From Lysobacter sp. K5869 (GTDB lineage: Bacteria; Pseudomonadota; Gammaproteobacteria; Xanthomonadales; Xanthomonadaceae): 64,000 bases of DNA. A model generated the notes under the pieces. It searched no databases, had not been told where the DNA came from, and was given only the letters and a program-made list of their open reading frames with translations. How positions within the stretch are numbered: the stretch's first letter is position 1; each line of letters starts with the position of its first letter. Positions 44,279 through 52,535 of this stretch are shown piece after piece. The DNA is taken from the NCBI RefSeq assembly GCF_018847975.1, contig NZ_CP072597.1, positions 4,689,001 through 4,753,000 of the forward strand. Reading direction: 5' to 3'. A program made the position numbers and the translations under genes.

Positions 44279-44821
44279 TCAATCTCGCAACCGTCCGTCG
44301 AGCGCGAACAAGAGCTCGCTCATGCGCCCGCGCCCGCGCCCGCGGCGCACGGACGGATAGCGCAGCAACACCTCGCGCACCGTAGCCGACGCAAGACCGG
44401 CAGCCCAGCTCACCCGCGCATCGCCCACCTCGCCGTCGCCGCCCGCGTCCGACTCGAACGCCAGAGCCTGATGCGCCGCCGCGCCGAGAATGTGCTTGAC
44501 CTGATGCGCATCGGCGATCGGATGCAGATACGCCGCCGCGGCCGCATGGCTGGCGGCATGGGCCGCGTGGGCGGCGGTCGCGACATCGGCTTCGCGCGCG
44601 GCGGCATAGGCCGACCACGCAGCAGCGCGCAGCGCCGCGGTGCGCGGTTGTCCGGCGGCGAAGGCTTCGGCGGCGGCGATGGCCTCGCGCGGACGCGCGT
44701 CGGCCGGGCTGATCGATTCGAACAACGGCAGAGCGCTGCGCGCGCAAGCCGCAGCATACGCCGCGACTTCGCGAAGTTCGTCTTCGGCCAGGGGAATCCT
44801 GCGGTCGTCGGGCGAAACCAT
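44279..44821 (-). CDS. Imm5-like putative immunity protein
   Basis: The 180-residue protein is helical and Ala-rich with the pattern of the Imm5 'putative immunity protein' family: DELREVAAYAAACARSALPLFE, ADARPREAIAAAEAFAAGQP, RTAALRAAAWSAYAAAREAD, then HAASHAAAAAYLHPIADAHQ and VKHILGAAAHQAL. Imm5 proteins occur in polymorphic-toxin loci, but many are orphans like this one. It is the last of three tightly spaced minus-strand genes, 12 bp after the DUF4288 gene. No cognate toxin is seen nearby. Confidence 0.8.
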   Translation of the reverse strand: MVSPDDRRIPLAEDELREVAAYAAACARSALPLFESISPADARPREAIAAAEAFAAGQPRTAALRAAAWSAYAAAREADVATAAHAAHAASHAAAAAYLHPIADAHQVKHILGAAAHQALAFESDAGGDGEVGDARVSWAAGLASATVREVLLRYPSVRRGRGRGRMSELLFALDGRLRD

Positions 44822-44833
44822 CCGCGCTCCGCC

Positions 44834-45211
44834 TCAGCGGACGAACTGCCCGCGGCCGCGCACCCATTCGCGTATCCGGCTCAAGGGAACATCGTCGTGC
44901 TCGCCCCACATGATCTCGGCGCCGTCGCGCAGCGGCTCGTAAATCGGCAGCAGATCGGTCACGCCTTCGAACACCCACTGCACCGGCACGCCCTCGTCGC
45001 CGCCTCGGTACGGGCGGCTCTCACCGGTGGCGATGGCGACGATCTTGTCGTACGCCTCGTCCAGATCGTTCGCCGTGACGATGACGGTATTTTCCCAGCA
45101 GTCGAACTTGGCGTCCGGGTCGTCGTTGTCGGCCGCGTCCAGTTCGATGAAGCGCAGCAGGTAGGAGCCGACGTACCAACCGACGGGAGAGACGTTTTTT
45201 GTATCGGACAT
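44834..45211 (-). CDS. DUF4288-domain protein
   Basis: The 125-residue protein matches DUF4288 by its core: WYVGSYLLRFIELD, WENTVIVTANDLDEAYDKIV and WVFEGVTDLLPIYEPLRDGA, then EIMWGEHDDVPLSRIREWVR. It is a small acidic cytosolic alpha/beta protein of unknown function, found in contexts with toxin or immunity genes. It is 11 bp after the protease gene and 12 bp before the Imm5-like gene. Confidence 0.8.
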   Translation of the reverse strand: MSDTKNVSPVGWYVGSYLLRFIELDAADNDDPDAKFDCWENTVIVTANDLDEAYDKIVAIATGESRPYRGGDEGVPVQWVFEGVTDLLPIYEPLRDGAEIMWGEHDDVPLSRIREWVRGRGQFVR

Positions 45212-45222
45212 AGGGCGACGCT

Positions 45223-46236
45223 CTAGGAGTTACGACGCTCAAGATTAGCCGTTCCGCTCCATCGCAACGGCTGCGGCCCCCACTCGCCCTCGCCCAACAC
45301 CGCCTCCACCAAGTTATCGACCGGATAGCCCAAGTGCTCGTCCGCCCCCACACCGCCATCGTCGCGATGCGCCGCCAGCACGAACGGCACGAACGCCGCA
45401 TGGTCGTGCGCGGCCAGTCCCACCATCTTCCTGGCCAAGTCGTAGGACAGCAGATTGCCGTCGTCGGTGCGGTGGAACGCGGCGCCGGACCAGAATTCCT
45501 GGATCGTTTCGGCGTCCCAGAACTTACGGTGTTTCTGCTCGATTTCCTTCGGCGTGTAGAGCTGCGCGCTGGGGTGGGCCAGGTGCGGGAACAGGCTGTG
45601 TTCGGTGTTCACCGCCATGCCTTCGTTGAGCCAGGTCGGGATCGGCAGGTGGCCGAGCAAGGCGTGGGTCAGTTCGTGGGCGATGGTCGCCTGCATCGCG
45701 TCGGCGTGGTTTTCGCACAGGGCGAAGTGGCCGTAGCCGGCGTTGAGGAAGACGCCGGCGGACAGCGCGTACTCGCCGCCTTCGGGGTGGTAGTGGGCGA
45801 TGTAGTCGTAGTAGGCCTCGTCCTCGGCGAAGACGAGGCAGACGTGTTTGCCGCCGCCGATGGGCTGAGCCAGCGGGCCGAGGTTGCGCAGGATGCGGCG
45901 GCGCGCGGTTTCGCAGAACTTGAGGTATTTGTCCGCGTGGCCGGGCGTCATCGCGGTCAGCAGCACGAAGCGTTCGGAGGTTTCCACGCGGTAATCGGGG
46001 CCGAGGGCGTCGGCCAAGGTGTGCAGCCAGCGTTCGGCGGCGGCGGTCCAGAAGGCGTCGCGTTCGGCGATGGTCCAGTCCGGGCGCTCGGCGGCGGCGA
46101 TGCGCTCCCAATCGGGAATGGGCTGGCGGGTGTCGCCGAACCAGTGCATTTCGACTTCGGGCCGCGGCGCAGCAGCGGTCGGCGCGGACGCATGGGCGGC
46201 GTCGGGCCGGAATAAACGGCGCAGGTGGGTCAGCAT
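45223..46236 (-). CDS. HExxH zinc metallopeptidase (gluzincin, MA-like)
   Basis: The 337-residue protein has AHELTHALLGHLPIPTWLNE (about 193-212) with HExxH and the downstream Glu of gluzincins. There is no signal peptide or membrane segment. The flanking region (VFLNAGYGHFALCENHADAM; YTPKEIEQKHRKFWDAETIQ) is like uncharacterised DUF1570/MA-type peptidases. It is first in the operon with DUF4288 and Imm5-like genes. The ATG at 46236 is chosen because the long upstream extension lies in repeat sequence. Confidence 0.83.
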   Translation of the reverse strand: MLTHLRRLFRPDAAHASAPTAAAPRPEVEMHWFGDTRQPIPDWERIAAAERPDWTIAERDAFWTAAAERWLHTLADALGPDYRVETSERFVLLTAMTPGHADKYLKFCETARRRILRNLGPLAQPIGGGKHVCLVFAEDEAYYDYIAHYHPEGGEYALSAGVFLNAGYGHFALCENHADAMQATIAHELTHALLGHLPIPTWLNEGMAVNTEHSLFPHLAHPSAQLYTPKEIEQKHRKFWDAETIQEFWSGAAFHRTDDGNLLSYDLARKMVGLAAHDHAAFVPFVLAAHRDDGGVGADEHLGYPVDNLVEAVLGEGEWGPQPLRWSGTANLERRNS

Positions 46237-46904
46237 GTCGGTGCCATCCAGGGCAGAAGAATGCGGTCGTCGCGGACGCGATTCTGGCTCGGCAGGCGGG
46301 TCGGACGCCAGAGCCGGCGCGGTGGGTCGCGAGGATTTCCGTAGCGGGCGCGGTGGGCGTGCGGGCTCGCATGCGGTTGCCCGCTCCGTGTGCGACGCGG
46401 TTCGCTCGGGCCGCAAGGTCTTTCGGTGGACGCGTGCAGCGCCGAGCCCGGCGCGCAAGCCGTTCCGATTCTCGCTTCAGGCGAATCCGCCCGCCATCGG
46501 GATTCGCAGGTCCTGCCGCAAGCCGACGAGTCTTGCGCGCAAGACTATTTCCCTCAGCCACGCACCAACTTGGTTCAACGCCGACACCGAACGTGTCGCG
46601 CGCCAGTCTTCGACCGTTGCGCGCGAGCTGTCGCGGCTTGCGCTCGGGGCGAAGAGCCTCGCCGAAAAGGGCTTGGTTCGTTTCCGGCGAGGGATTCAGG
46701 CCCGAACTCGGGTCATCGCGCCTTGCGCGCGAGTCTCGCCCTACCCGACGCCGCCCCATTTTGGGGCAGCGTCGGGACTTTTCGGCTTGCGGTCGGAACC
46801 ACCGCGCTTGCGCGCAAGCCGGCAAGGCTTGCGCGCAAGACCCAACGGCTCGCGCGCAACGCCACAGCGCGCACGCACCGCCCTACCCGCCCGAAAAACC
46901 AACC
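46237..46904. repeat. Palindrome-rich non-coding region
   Basis: About 670 bp without a gene contains repeated TTGCGCGCAAG palindromes: an 18-bp perfect one at 46529-46546 (AGTCTTGCGCGCAAGACT), GCTTGCGCGCAAGC at 46806-46819, CTTGCGCGCAAG at 46828-46839, and degenerate copies near 46451, 46616, 46722 and 46849. A strong hairpin lies at 46744-46776. Long frames across it translate to Arg/Ala repeats and are rejected as coding. Confidence 0.75.
46744..46776. terminator. Strong hairpin
   Basis: CCCGACGC-C-GCCCCA pairs with TGGGGC-A-GCGTCGGG around a TTT loop, with one internal mismatch. It lies about 130 bp past the stop of the minus-strand cytochrome-like gene and is followed on the plus strand by ACTTTTCGG. 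Confidence 0.45.
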
Positions 46905-48317
46905 TCAATCCGAGTCCCGATCCACCCGCGGCAACGCCGGCGCATGGCTCAAATCCACCGGCGCCGGCGCACGCAAGGCACGCGTACTGCGCGTGGCCTC
47001 CGCCGTAACCGGCTGCGGCTGGCTGCGCAGGTTCTGGTAGAAGTTGCGAATCCCACCCGTCACCTGCAACGAGTAATCGGTGGTCATGAACTGGCTGCCG
47101 TCCTGCGTCTCCAGATGCGCACCGTCCGGGATCGGCTTGAAGAACTCGTCGAACTTGTCCATCGGGTACTCGCTCGGCTTGCTCGCGCTGAACACCGCCA
47201 TCGTCATCGGCCGGCCGCGGTTGACCGGGTCGTTGGCGTTGGCGAAGGTGCCGGCGCGGCCGTGGCAGGACACGCACGAGGACACCGGGCTGTCGATCGG
47301 GCCGTTGACCCGGCCGCCGAGGCCGTGGTGGCGCACGTAGGCGCGGTTGCCGTAGTCCCAGCCGGATTGTTCGACCAGGAAGCCGTTGATGCGCGCCTGG
47401 GTCAGCGCGGTGTTGACGAACACGCCGTTGCGCTGCGCGTCGGTGCGCACCGGCAGGTCGTCGCCCCAGCTCAGACCGACCGGGCTCATGCGGTCCCACA
47501 CGGTCTTGCCGGGCGATCCGCCGTCGTAGATGAAGGTGCCGAACACCCAGCCGGTGCTGCGCGCCAGACGCGGGTCTTTCACCGCCACGTCGAGCTGCAG
47601 CAGGCGCATTTCGCGGTCCACGCGCGGCTTGTTGTAGTTGGTGTCGGGGTAGATGTTGGCGGTCCAGACTTTGCCGTTCTGCAGGTACGGCACTTGTTCG
47701 ACCGGCGCGTCGGTGAACAGCAGTTTGCAGGCGACGCTGTTGGGCGGGAACGTGGCCTTGGCCGGGTCCGGGCGGCCGTTGGCCGTCAGCCAGACCTTGC
47801 CCAGGGCGGCGCCGCCGCGGTCGTTGTAGAAACCCACCGCCCAGTTCTGGCCGCGGCCGCTCTGCTGAGTGTGCAGTTCGAACGGGCGCGACATGCGTTC
47901 GCGGGTCATGCCGTGGCGCCATTCGCGGCCGCCGCCGAACGGGGCGCCGTCGTCGTGCAGCCACGGCGCGTGGTACCACTTGCGCACGCGGTTGTCCTGG
48001 ACGCGGAAGTCGACGTCGACGTTGCCGTCCAGGCAGTAGTTCAGCACCGCACGCAGGTATTCGTTGGGGAAGGCTTTGAAGTCGATCGCCATCCACGGGA
48101 ACGTCTCGTTGGCGTAGGTCGTGGGGAAGTTCTGGCTCAGCTGGAACACCTCCGCCGGCGGCGTGCCCGGCGGCGGCGGGTAGCGCGGGTCGTAGCTGGG
48201 AAAGCGCGCGGCGGCCGCGGCGGCGGCCGGCGCGGCGGCGCGTTCCTGCGACACGGCCGTGGCCAGCGTGCAGGCCAGCGCGATGGCCGAGACGGCCAGT
48301 GCGGTCTTCATCATCAT
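46905..48317 (-). CDS. Exported monohaem cytochrome c-like protein
   Basis: The 470-residue protein has a Sec signal peptide (about 1-22), an Ala run, and a large domain without recognised motifs (FPWMAIDFKAFPNEYLRAVL; FELHTQQSGRGQNWAVGFYN). A single haem c motif CVSCH lies near residue 347; GRPMTMAVF about 25 residues later could give the axial Met. It is a large periplasmic protein with one c-type haem, plausibly an electron donor or oxidase subunit; no partner genes are adjacent. Confidence 0.8.
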   Translation of the reverse strand: MMMKTALAVSAIALACTLATAVSQERAAAPAAAAAAARFPSYDPRYPPPPGTPPAEVFQLSQNFPTTYANETFPWMAIDFKAFPNEYLRAVLNYCLDGNVDVDFRVQDNRVRKWYHAPWLHDDGAPFGGGREWRHGMTRERMSRPFELHTQQSGRGQNWAVGFYNDRGGAALGKVWLTANGRPDPAKATFPPNSVACKLLFTDAPVEQVPYLQNGKVWTANIYPDTNYNKPRVDREMRLLQLDVAVKDPRLARSTGWVFGTFIYDGGSPGKTVWDRMSPVGLSWGDDLPVRTDAQRNGVFVNTALTQARINGFLVEQSGWDYGNRAYVRHHGLGGRVNGPIDSPVSSCVSCHGRAGTFANANDPVNRGRPMTMAVFSASKPSEYPMDKFDEFFKPIPDGAHLETQDGSQFMTTDYSLQVTGGIRNFYQNLRSQPQPVTAEATRSTRALRAPAPVDLSHAPALPRVDRDSD

Positions 48318-48534
48318 CGGTGAGGTTCCCCCTGTGGACTCACCGTGTTAACGCGGCGGCGGCGCGGGCGAGGCCAGCCTGCGCGCGCGGTCGGCCTCAC
48401 AGTCGCTCACACCGCGACCGGCGTGGGGATTCGCCGGTGCCGGCCGTCGCGCGCGGCGTCCGCACGGCGTGCGCGTCGTCGCCCGCGACCGCGTCCATCG
48501 CCCGGCCGCGCGAACGGCGCGAACGCCGCACCCG

Positions 48535-50382
48535 CTACATGCGGTAGCCGGCCGCCGCGGGCTTGTGGTCGCGCTCGCCGCTGGCCGGGGCCTTGTATTC
48601 GCGGTCGCCGCCGTCGCTGCCCGGCGTGGCCGGGCTCGCCGGCGCGGTACTGGCGGACGAGGTCGCCTGAGCGGGCGCCGGCGACGACGAGCTGGCGGCG
48701 GGCGCGTCGGGCTGGGCCTGCTTTTTCATGGTTTCGCGGATGCCGCTCATCTCCACGCTTTTGATGGTCAGCGTGGTGTCGTTGGCGAAGCTCACCTTGA
48801 GCAGGTTCTTGTTCTCCAGCTTCACCGCGCTGATCGCCGAACCGCGCTCTTGCGCACGCGTGTCGATGTAATCAGCCAGCAGCGTCATGTTGGCCTGCTG
48901 CCCCTTGGCCAGCCCGTCCTTGCCGGGCTTGAGCGCGGCGAGCACCAGATCGCGGCCGTTGGGATCGTAGGTGGGACGCACGCTCGCCGCCGGCGGCGCC
49001 GACGACGACGCGGCCATGCGCGCGGCGGGTTGCGAGTCGGCGATCATCTGCGCGCTAGGCCGGTAGACCTGCGCATCGCGCACCGGCACCGAGCCGGCCA
49101 GCATCAGCTGCGGGTACTGGTACATCTTGATCAGGTCCATCACCTGCTCGTCCTTGGCCGTGCCGACGGCTTCGTGCGCCTGCTTGATCTTGGCGAAGAA
49201 GCGCAAGGCGCTGTCGTCGGCGGGGTTGCTCTGCTGGAGTTTCTGCAGGCCGTCCAGGGTCCTGAGCAGGCCGCGTTCGACGTTGAGGTACAGCGCCTGC
49301 TGGATGTCCGCGGGGCCGACGAACAGGTTGCGCTGGGTTTCGTAGCGGTCGAGCGTCGTGCCGAAGTAGCGGACGGCCTCGCCCGGCGGCTGCTCGGCGC
49401 TGGCGGTGGCGAAGCCGCCCTGTTCGAGCCGGCGCTTGGCGTCGGCGGCGGTGGTGCCGCCGCAGGGGCACGCCGGGTCGCGCAAGGTCATCACTTGCAG
49501 GCCGTCGTGCCCGGGCACCAGCGTTGCGACCGGAAACGAGAACGAGCGCGCGTCGGGCGAATACGGCGAACCCGCCACCTCCGGTTGCACGCGCAGATAG
49601 CGGGTGTCGGCCAGTTGCCGCTCCTGCATCTGCGCGTTGGTCTTCGGATAGATGTTGAAGAACACCATGTCGTGCGTTTGCAGATGCTGGGTATTGGCCG
49701 CCGAAGTGTGCGAGACCTTCTTGGCCGCGCTGAGGTCGCCGGTGGCCGCGCTGGCGACGCGGTCGATCGCGATCCGGTCGGACGTGCAGGAAATCAGGCC
49801 TTCGACGCGGTTGTTGGTGGCGTGGGTCGCGGTGGCCTCCGAATAGCGCCGGTACACGTCGCCCATGACGCCGTTGATGACCGGGTTGTCGCGCAGGGTG
49901 GGATTCGCCTCCTTGAGCTTGGCGATATCCAGCCGGATCTCGCCGAGGTTGTTGCTCGAGAGTGCCTGCAGCCGGGGCAGCGCGTCGCCGTCGCCGCGGG
50001 CCTCCTCGCGCCCGGCCAGCATCGAACTGTCGAGCAGGGTGCGTGCGTCGGTTTCCCTCGTATGCTCGGGCGCATAGCGGCCGGTCAGGCTGGCGCGCAC
50101 GTCGTCGCGGGAGAGCTTGAACGAATCGGTCATCGCCTGCAGCGCCGCCGCCTGCGCGGGCGTGGAGACGCCCACGGTGCCCAGCGCGGTGTGCAGGCTA
50201 TTGGCATGGCTGTCGACGGCGTAGTTGCGGCCGGCTTCGAACACCGGGGCGCTCAATCCGCTGTTGATCGCCGCCGCGGTCTTGGCGTCCTTGATGTAGA
50301 AGGTCCTGCCGGCGTGGCTGTCGATCAGCAACTGGAAAGGATCGGCGGCGTGACTGACGGCGGGGGCGTCGCTGCTGCGCAT
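48535..50382 (-). CDS. Large orphan protein, possible secreted effector
   Basis: The 615-residue protein has no Sec signal or membrane helix. The N-terminal 450 residues are globular (DPFQLLIDSHAGRTFYIKDA; HDMVFFNIYPKTNAQMQERQ; CPCGG near 338), then a Ser/Ala/Pro linker (about 455-475), a small domain with VKLENKNLLKVSFANDTTLT (about 525-545), and a disordered Ser/Ala/Pro-rich C-terminal tail. The start at 50382 is the first ATG after Arg-rich noise. Orphan position and modular layout suggest a toxin or effector, but no conserved secretion signal is seen and no family is recognised. Confidence 0.72.
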   Translation of the reverse strand: MRSSDAPAVSHAADPFQLLIDSHAGRTFYIKDAKTAAAINSGLSAPVFEAGRNYAVDSHANSLHTALGTVGVSTPAQAAALQAMTDSFKLSRDDVRASLTGRYAPEHTRETDARTLLDSSMLAGREEARGDGDALPRLQALSSNNLGEIRLDIAKLKEANPTLRDNPVINGVMGDVYRRYSEATATHATNNRVEGLISCTSDRIAIDRVASAATGDLSAAKKVSHTSAANTQHLQTHDMVFFNIYPKTNAQMQERQLADTRYLRVQPEVAGSPYSPDARSFSFPVATLVPGHDGLQVMTLRDPACPCGGTTAADAKRRLEQGGFATASAEQPPGEAVRYFGTTLDRYETQRNLFVGPADIQQALYLNVERGLLRTLDGLQKLQQSNPADDSALRFFAKIKQAHEAVGTAKDEQVMDLIKMYQYPQLMLAGSVPVRDAQVYRPSAQMIADSQPAARMAASSSAPPAASVRPTYDPNGRDLVLAALKPGKDGLAKGQQANMTLLADYIDTRAQERGSAISAVKLENKNLLKVSFANDTTLTIKSVEMSGIRETMKKQAQPDAPAASSSSPAPAQATSSASTAPASPATPGSDGGDREYKAPASGERDHKPAAAGYRM

Positions 50383-50594
50383 GAAGGCTCCGTGGCGGGA
50401 AGGCGGATGAGGCGCGGCCGCGCGGGCCGCCGCGCGGCACCGCGCGTGCGCGGCGCGCGAACGTTGGAATAACGCAACCCAGCGGGCGCGGCGGCCATCG
50501 CGCGGCGCCCGATCGTGCCAGCGCCGCCGACGGGTTCGCAAGCGCCGCGATCTGAGCGAGGATGTGCCCTTCGCTCCCAGGAGTCCCGCCCGCC

Positions 50595-51077
50595 ATGACC
50601 TTGCCGCCCGGTGTCGTTCTGCGTCCGATCCTGCCGCGCGACGAAGCCGGCGTCGCCGCGATCGCGCGGCAGGTGTTGGCCGAGTTCGGTTCCGGCCTCG
50701 CCAGCGATCCGGAAGTCGATGCGATGCAGCGCGCCTACAGCCGGCCGCGCAGCGCGTACTTCGTGGTCGAGCGCGACGGCAAGCTCGGCGGCGGCGCGGG
50801 CATCGCGCCCTTGCTCGGCGGCGACGAGAACGTGTGCGAACTGCGCAAGTTCTATCTGCTGCCGGGCGTGCGCGGGATCGGACTGGGGCAGGCGCTGCTG
50901 GACAAGTGCCTGCTCGCCGCGCGCGGGTTCGGCTACGGCCAATGCTATGTCGAAGCGCTGGACCGGATGAGCGAGGCGCATCGCTTGCTGGAGGCCAACA
51001 GCTTCCAACTGCTGCAAGCGCCGTTGGGGTACGGCGAGTTGCGCGGCAGCCACACGTGGTATCTGCGTTCGCTCTGA
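50595..51077 (+). CDS. GNAT-family N-acetyltransferase
   Basis: The 160-residue enzyme has the GNAT layout: LRPILPRDEAGVAAIARQVL at the start, YFVVERDGKLGGGAGIAPLL as the central hairpin, acetyl-CoA loop LLPGVRGIGLGQALLDKCL (RxxGxG/A type) near 97-115, and a C-terminal CYVEALDRMSEAHRLLEANS. Substrate unknown. It is divergent from the large orphan gene. Confidence 0.87.
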   Translation: MTLPPGVVLRPILPRDEAGVAAIARQVLAEFGSGLASDPEVDAMQRAYSRPRSAYFVVERDGKLGGGAGIAPLLGGDENVCELRKFYLLPGVRGIGLGQALLDKCLLAARGFGYGQCYVEALDRMSEAHRLLEANSFQLLQAPLGYGELRGSHTWYLRSL

Positions 51078-51226
51078 TCCAGCGTGGGAAACGCCAGCGC
51101 CCGCCCCACCGCCCCTGAAAACATGATGCGCCGCATATTGGAAATGCAACTGGCGCACGCTATAAAGCTCCCCGTGCCGCCATCCGGCCGCACCTGGGGA
51201 TATCAAGAACAACAGGGGATTCAACG

Positions 51227-51841
51227 ATGTCGACCGTCTTGCGTCCGCGCGCGCTGCGCGCGGCGTTGGCTGCGCTCGCGCTGAGCGCTTCGCTGACCGG
51301 CTGCCTTTCGGCCAAGTTCTATGTCGACCCGGCGCTGCCGAAGGTCGTGCAAGCTGACGTCAAGGCGCCGGCCGCGCCCAAGCCGGTGCAATTGCTCTCC
51401 GAGTTCCGCACCAAGGGCAGCGCCAACGCCCGCGCCACCGCTGAGTTGCGTCCGCGCGCGCAGGCCGTCGCCAGCGCCTCGGGGCTGTTCGCCCAGGTCA
51501 GCGAAACCGCGGTGCCTGGCGGCGCGCAGTTGCGTGTGGTGATCGACAACGTGCCGATCACCGACAACGCCGCAGCCAAGGGCTTCGGCACCGGCCTGAC
51601 CCTCGGTCTGGCCGGCTCGATGGTCACCGACGGCTACAGCGCCACGATCAGCTACACCGCCGCCGGCAAGACCACCGAAACCCAGGTCAAGCATGCGCTG
51701 CACACCACCATCGGCAACAAGGCCGGCCCGGCCGGACTGACGCCGGTGAGCGGGCCGGACGCGGTCCATCAAGTGATGGATCAGATCGTGTGGAGCGGCC
51801 TCAAGCAACTGTCCGAACAGCATGCCTTCGATGCCGAATAA
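51227..51841 (+). CDS. Putative lipoprotein, first of an overlapping pair
   Basis: The 204-residue protein has a lipoprotein signal (ALSASLTGC, lipid Cys near 26). The mature part is beta-rich with a Gly-rich segment (AKGFGTGLTLGLAGSMVTDG) and resembles envelope lipoproteins of unknown function. GGGGATT precedes the ATG. Its 3' end overlaps the next lipoprotein gene by 20 bp in a different frame. Confidence 0.8.
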   Translation: MSTVLRPRALRAALAALALSASLTGCLSAKFYVDPALPKVVQADVKAPAAPKPVQLLSEFRTKGSANARATAELRPRAQAVASASGLFAQVSETAVPGGAQLRVVIDNVPITDNAAAKGFGTGLTLGLAGSMVTDGYSATISYTAAGKTTETQVKHALHTTIGNKAGPAGLTPVSGPDAVHQVMDQIVWSGLKQLSEQHAFDAE

Positions 51842-52415
51842 GACGATCAAGGCCCTGGGCCGCGCCGCGCTGATCGCGGCGCTGGCGTCGCAAGCGGCGT
51901 GCGTGAGCATGCAGGCCACGCCGTACAACGTCGGCATGGACTCCAGCGCGGCCTTGGCGCGCCACACTCGCGGCGCACCGGTGAACGTAGGCGCGTTCGC
52001 CGCCGAGCCCAAGCTCGACCGCAAGGCCTTGAGCGTGCGCGGATCGACCTTGAACGGCGGCGCCGACGGCCGCTTTTCGACCTATCTGCACGACGCGCTG
52101 CAAGCCGAATTGCGCTCGGCGGGCCGCTTGGATCCGTCGGCCGCCACCGGCATCAGCGGCGAATTGCTGGAGCAGCGGCTCGAGGGCGGCGGCCCTTCGG
52201 CCCCGGGCACGGCGCAGATCAAGGCGCGCTTCGTGGTCAGCCGCGACGGCAAGACGCTCTACGACCGCACGCTGAGCCAGCAGCATCAGTGGGAGTCGTC
52301 GTTCATCGGAGCGATCGCGATTCCGGCCGCGTTCGACAATTACGTGACCACGGTGCAGAAGCTGTTGCAACAACTGTTCGCCGATCCGCAGTTCGAGCAA
52401 GCCACCTCGCGCTGA
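51822..52415 (+). CDS. Putative lipoprotein, second of an overlapping pair
   Basis: The 197-residue protein has a lipoprotein signal ending ASQAAC (lipid Cys near 27) and a mature domain (GRFSTYLHDALQAELRSAGR; KARFVVSRDGKTLYDRTLSQ) like lipoproteins whose core recalls YajG/DUF4136-type folds. Overlap with the preceding gene implies coupling and perhaps a heteromeric envelope complex. An ATG three codons later (51831) is an alternative start. Confidence 0.8.
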   Translation: MPSMPNKTIKALGRAALIAALASQAACVSMQATPYNVGMDSSAALARHTRGAPVNVGAFAAEPKLDRKALSVRGSTLNGGADGRFSTYLHDALQAELRSAGRLDPSAATGISGELLEQRLEGGGPSAPGTAQIKARFVVSRDGKTLYDRTLSQQHQWESSFIGAIAIPAAFDNYVTTVQKLLQQLFADPQFEQATSR

Positions 52416-52424
52416 CCCGCGCGA

Positions 52425-52448
52425 CCCGGCCGGCGCCCGCCGGCCGGG
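52425..52448 (+). terminator. Hairpin after lipoprotein pair
   Basis: CCCGGCCGGCG and CGCCGGCCGGG form an 11-bp stem with a minimal CC loop just after the stop codon. There is no T-run. Confidence 0.5.
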
Positions 52449-52535
52449 CGCCCCCGCCCCGCCTGAATGCAGGCTCAGGCGCGACCCGGGCCCGGTCCTT
52501 TAGAATGGCGCCTTTTCCGCCCTCAGGACCGCCCC

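Noticed and set aside
46353..48323. 656-codon plus-strand frame
   Set aside because: It crosses the palindrome region and then mirrors the cytochrome-like gene; no signal or domain is present.
48535..50382. Type IV secretion effector with XVIPCD tail
   Set aside because: The C-terminal tail is Ser/Ala/Pro-rich, but I could not recognise the conserved XVIPCD motifs, so it is left as an unknown.
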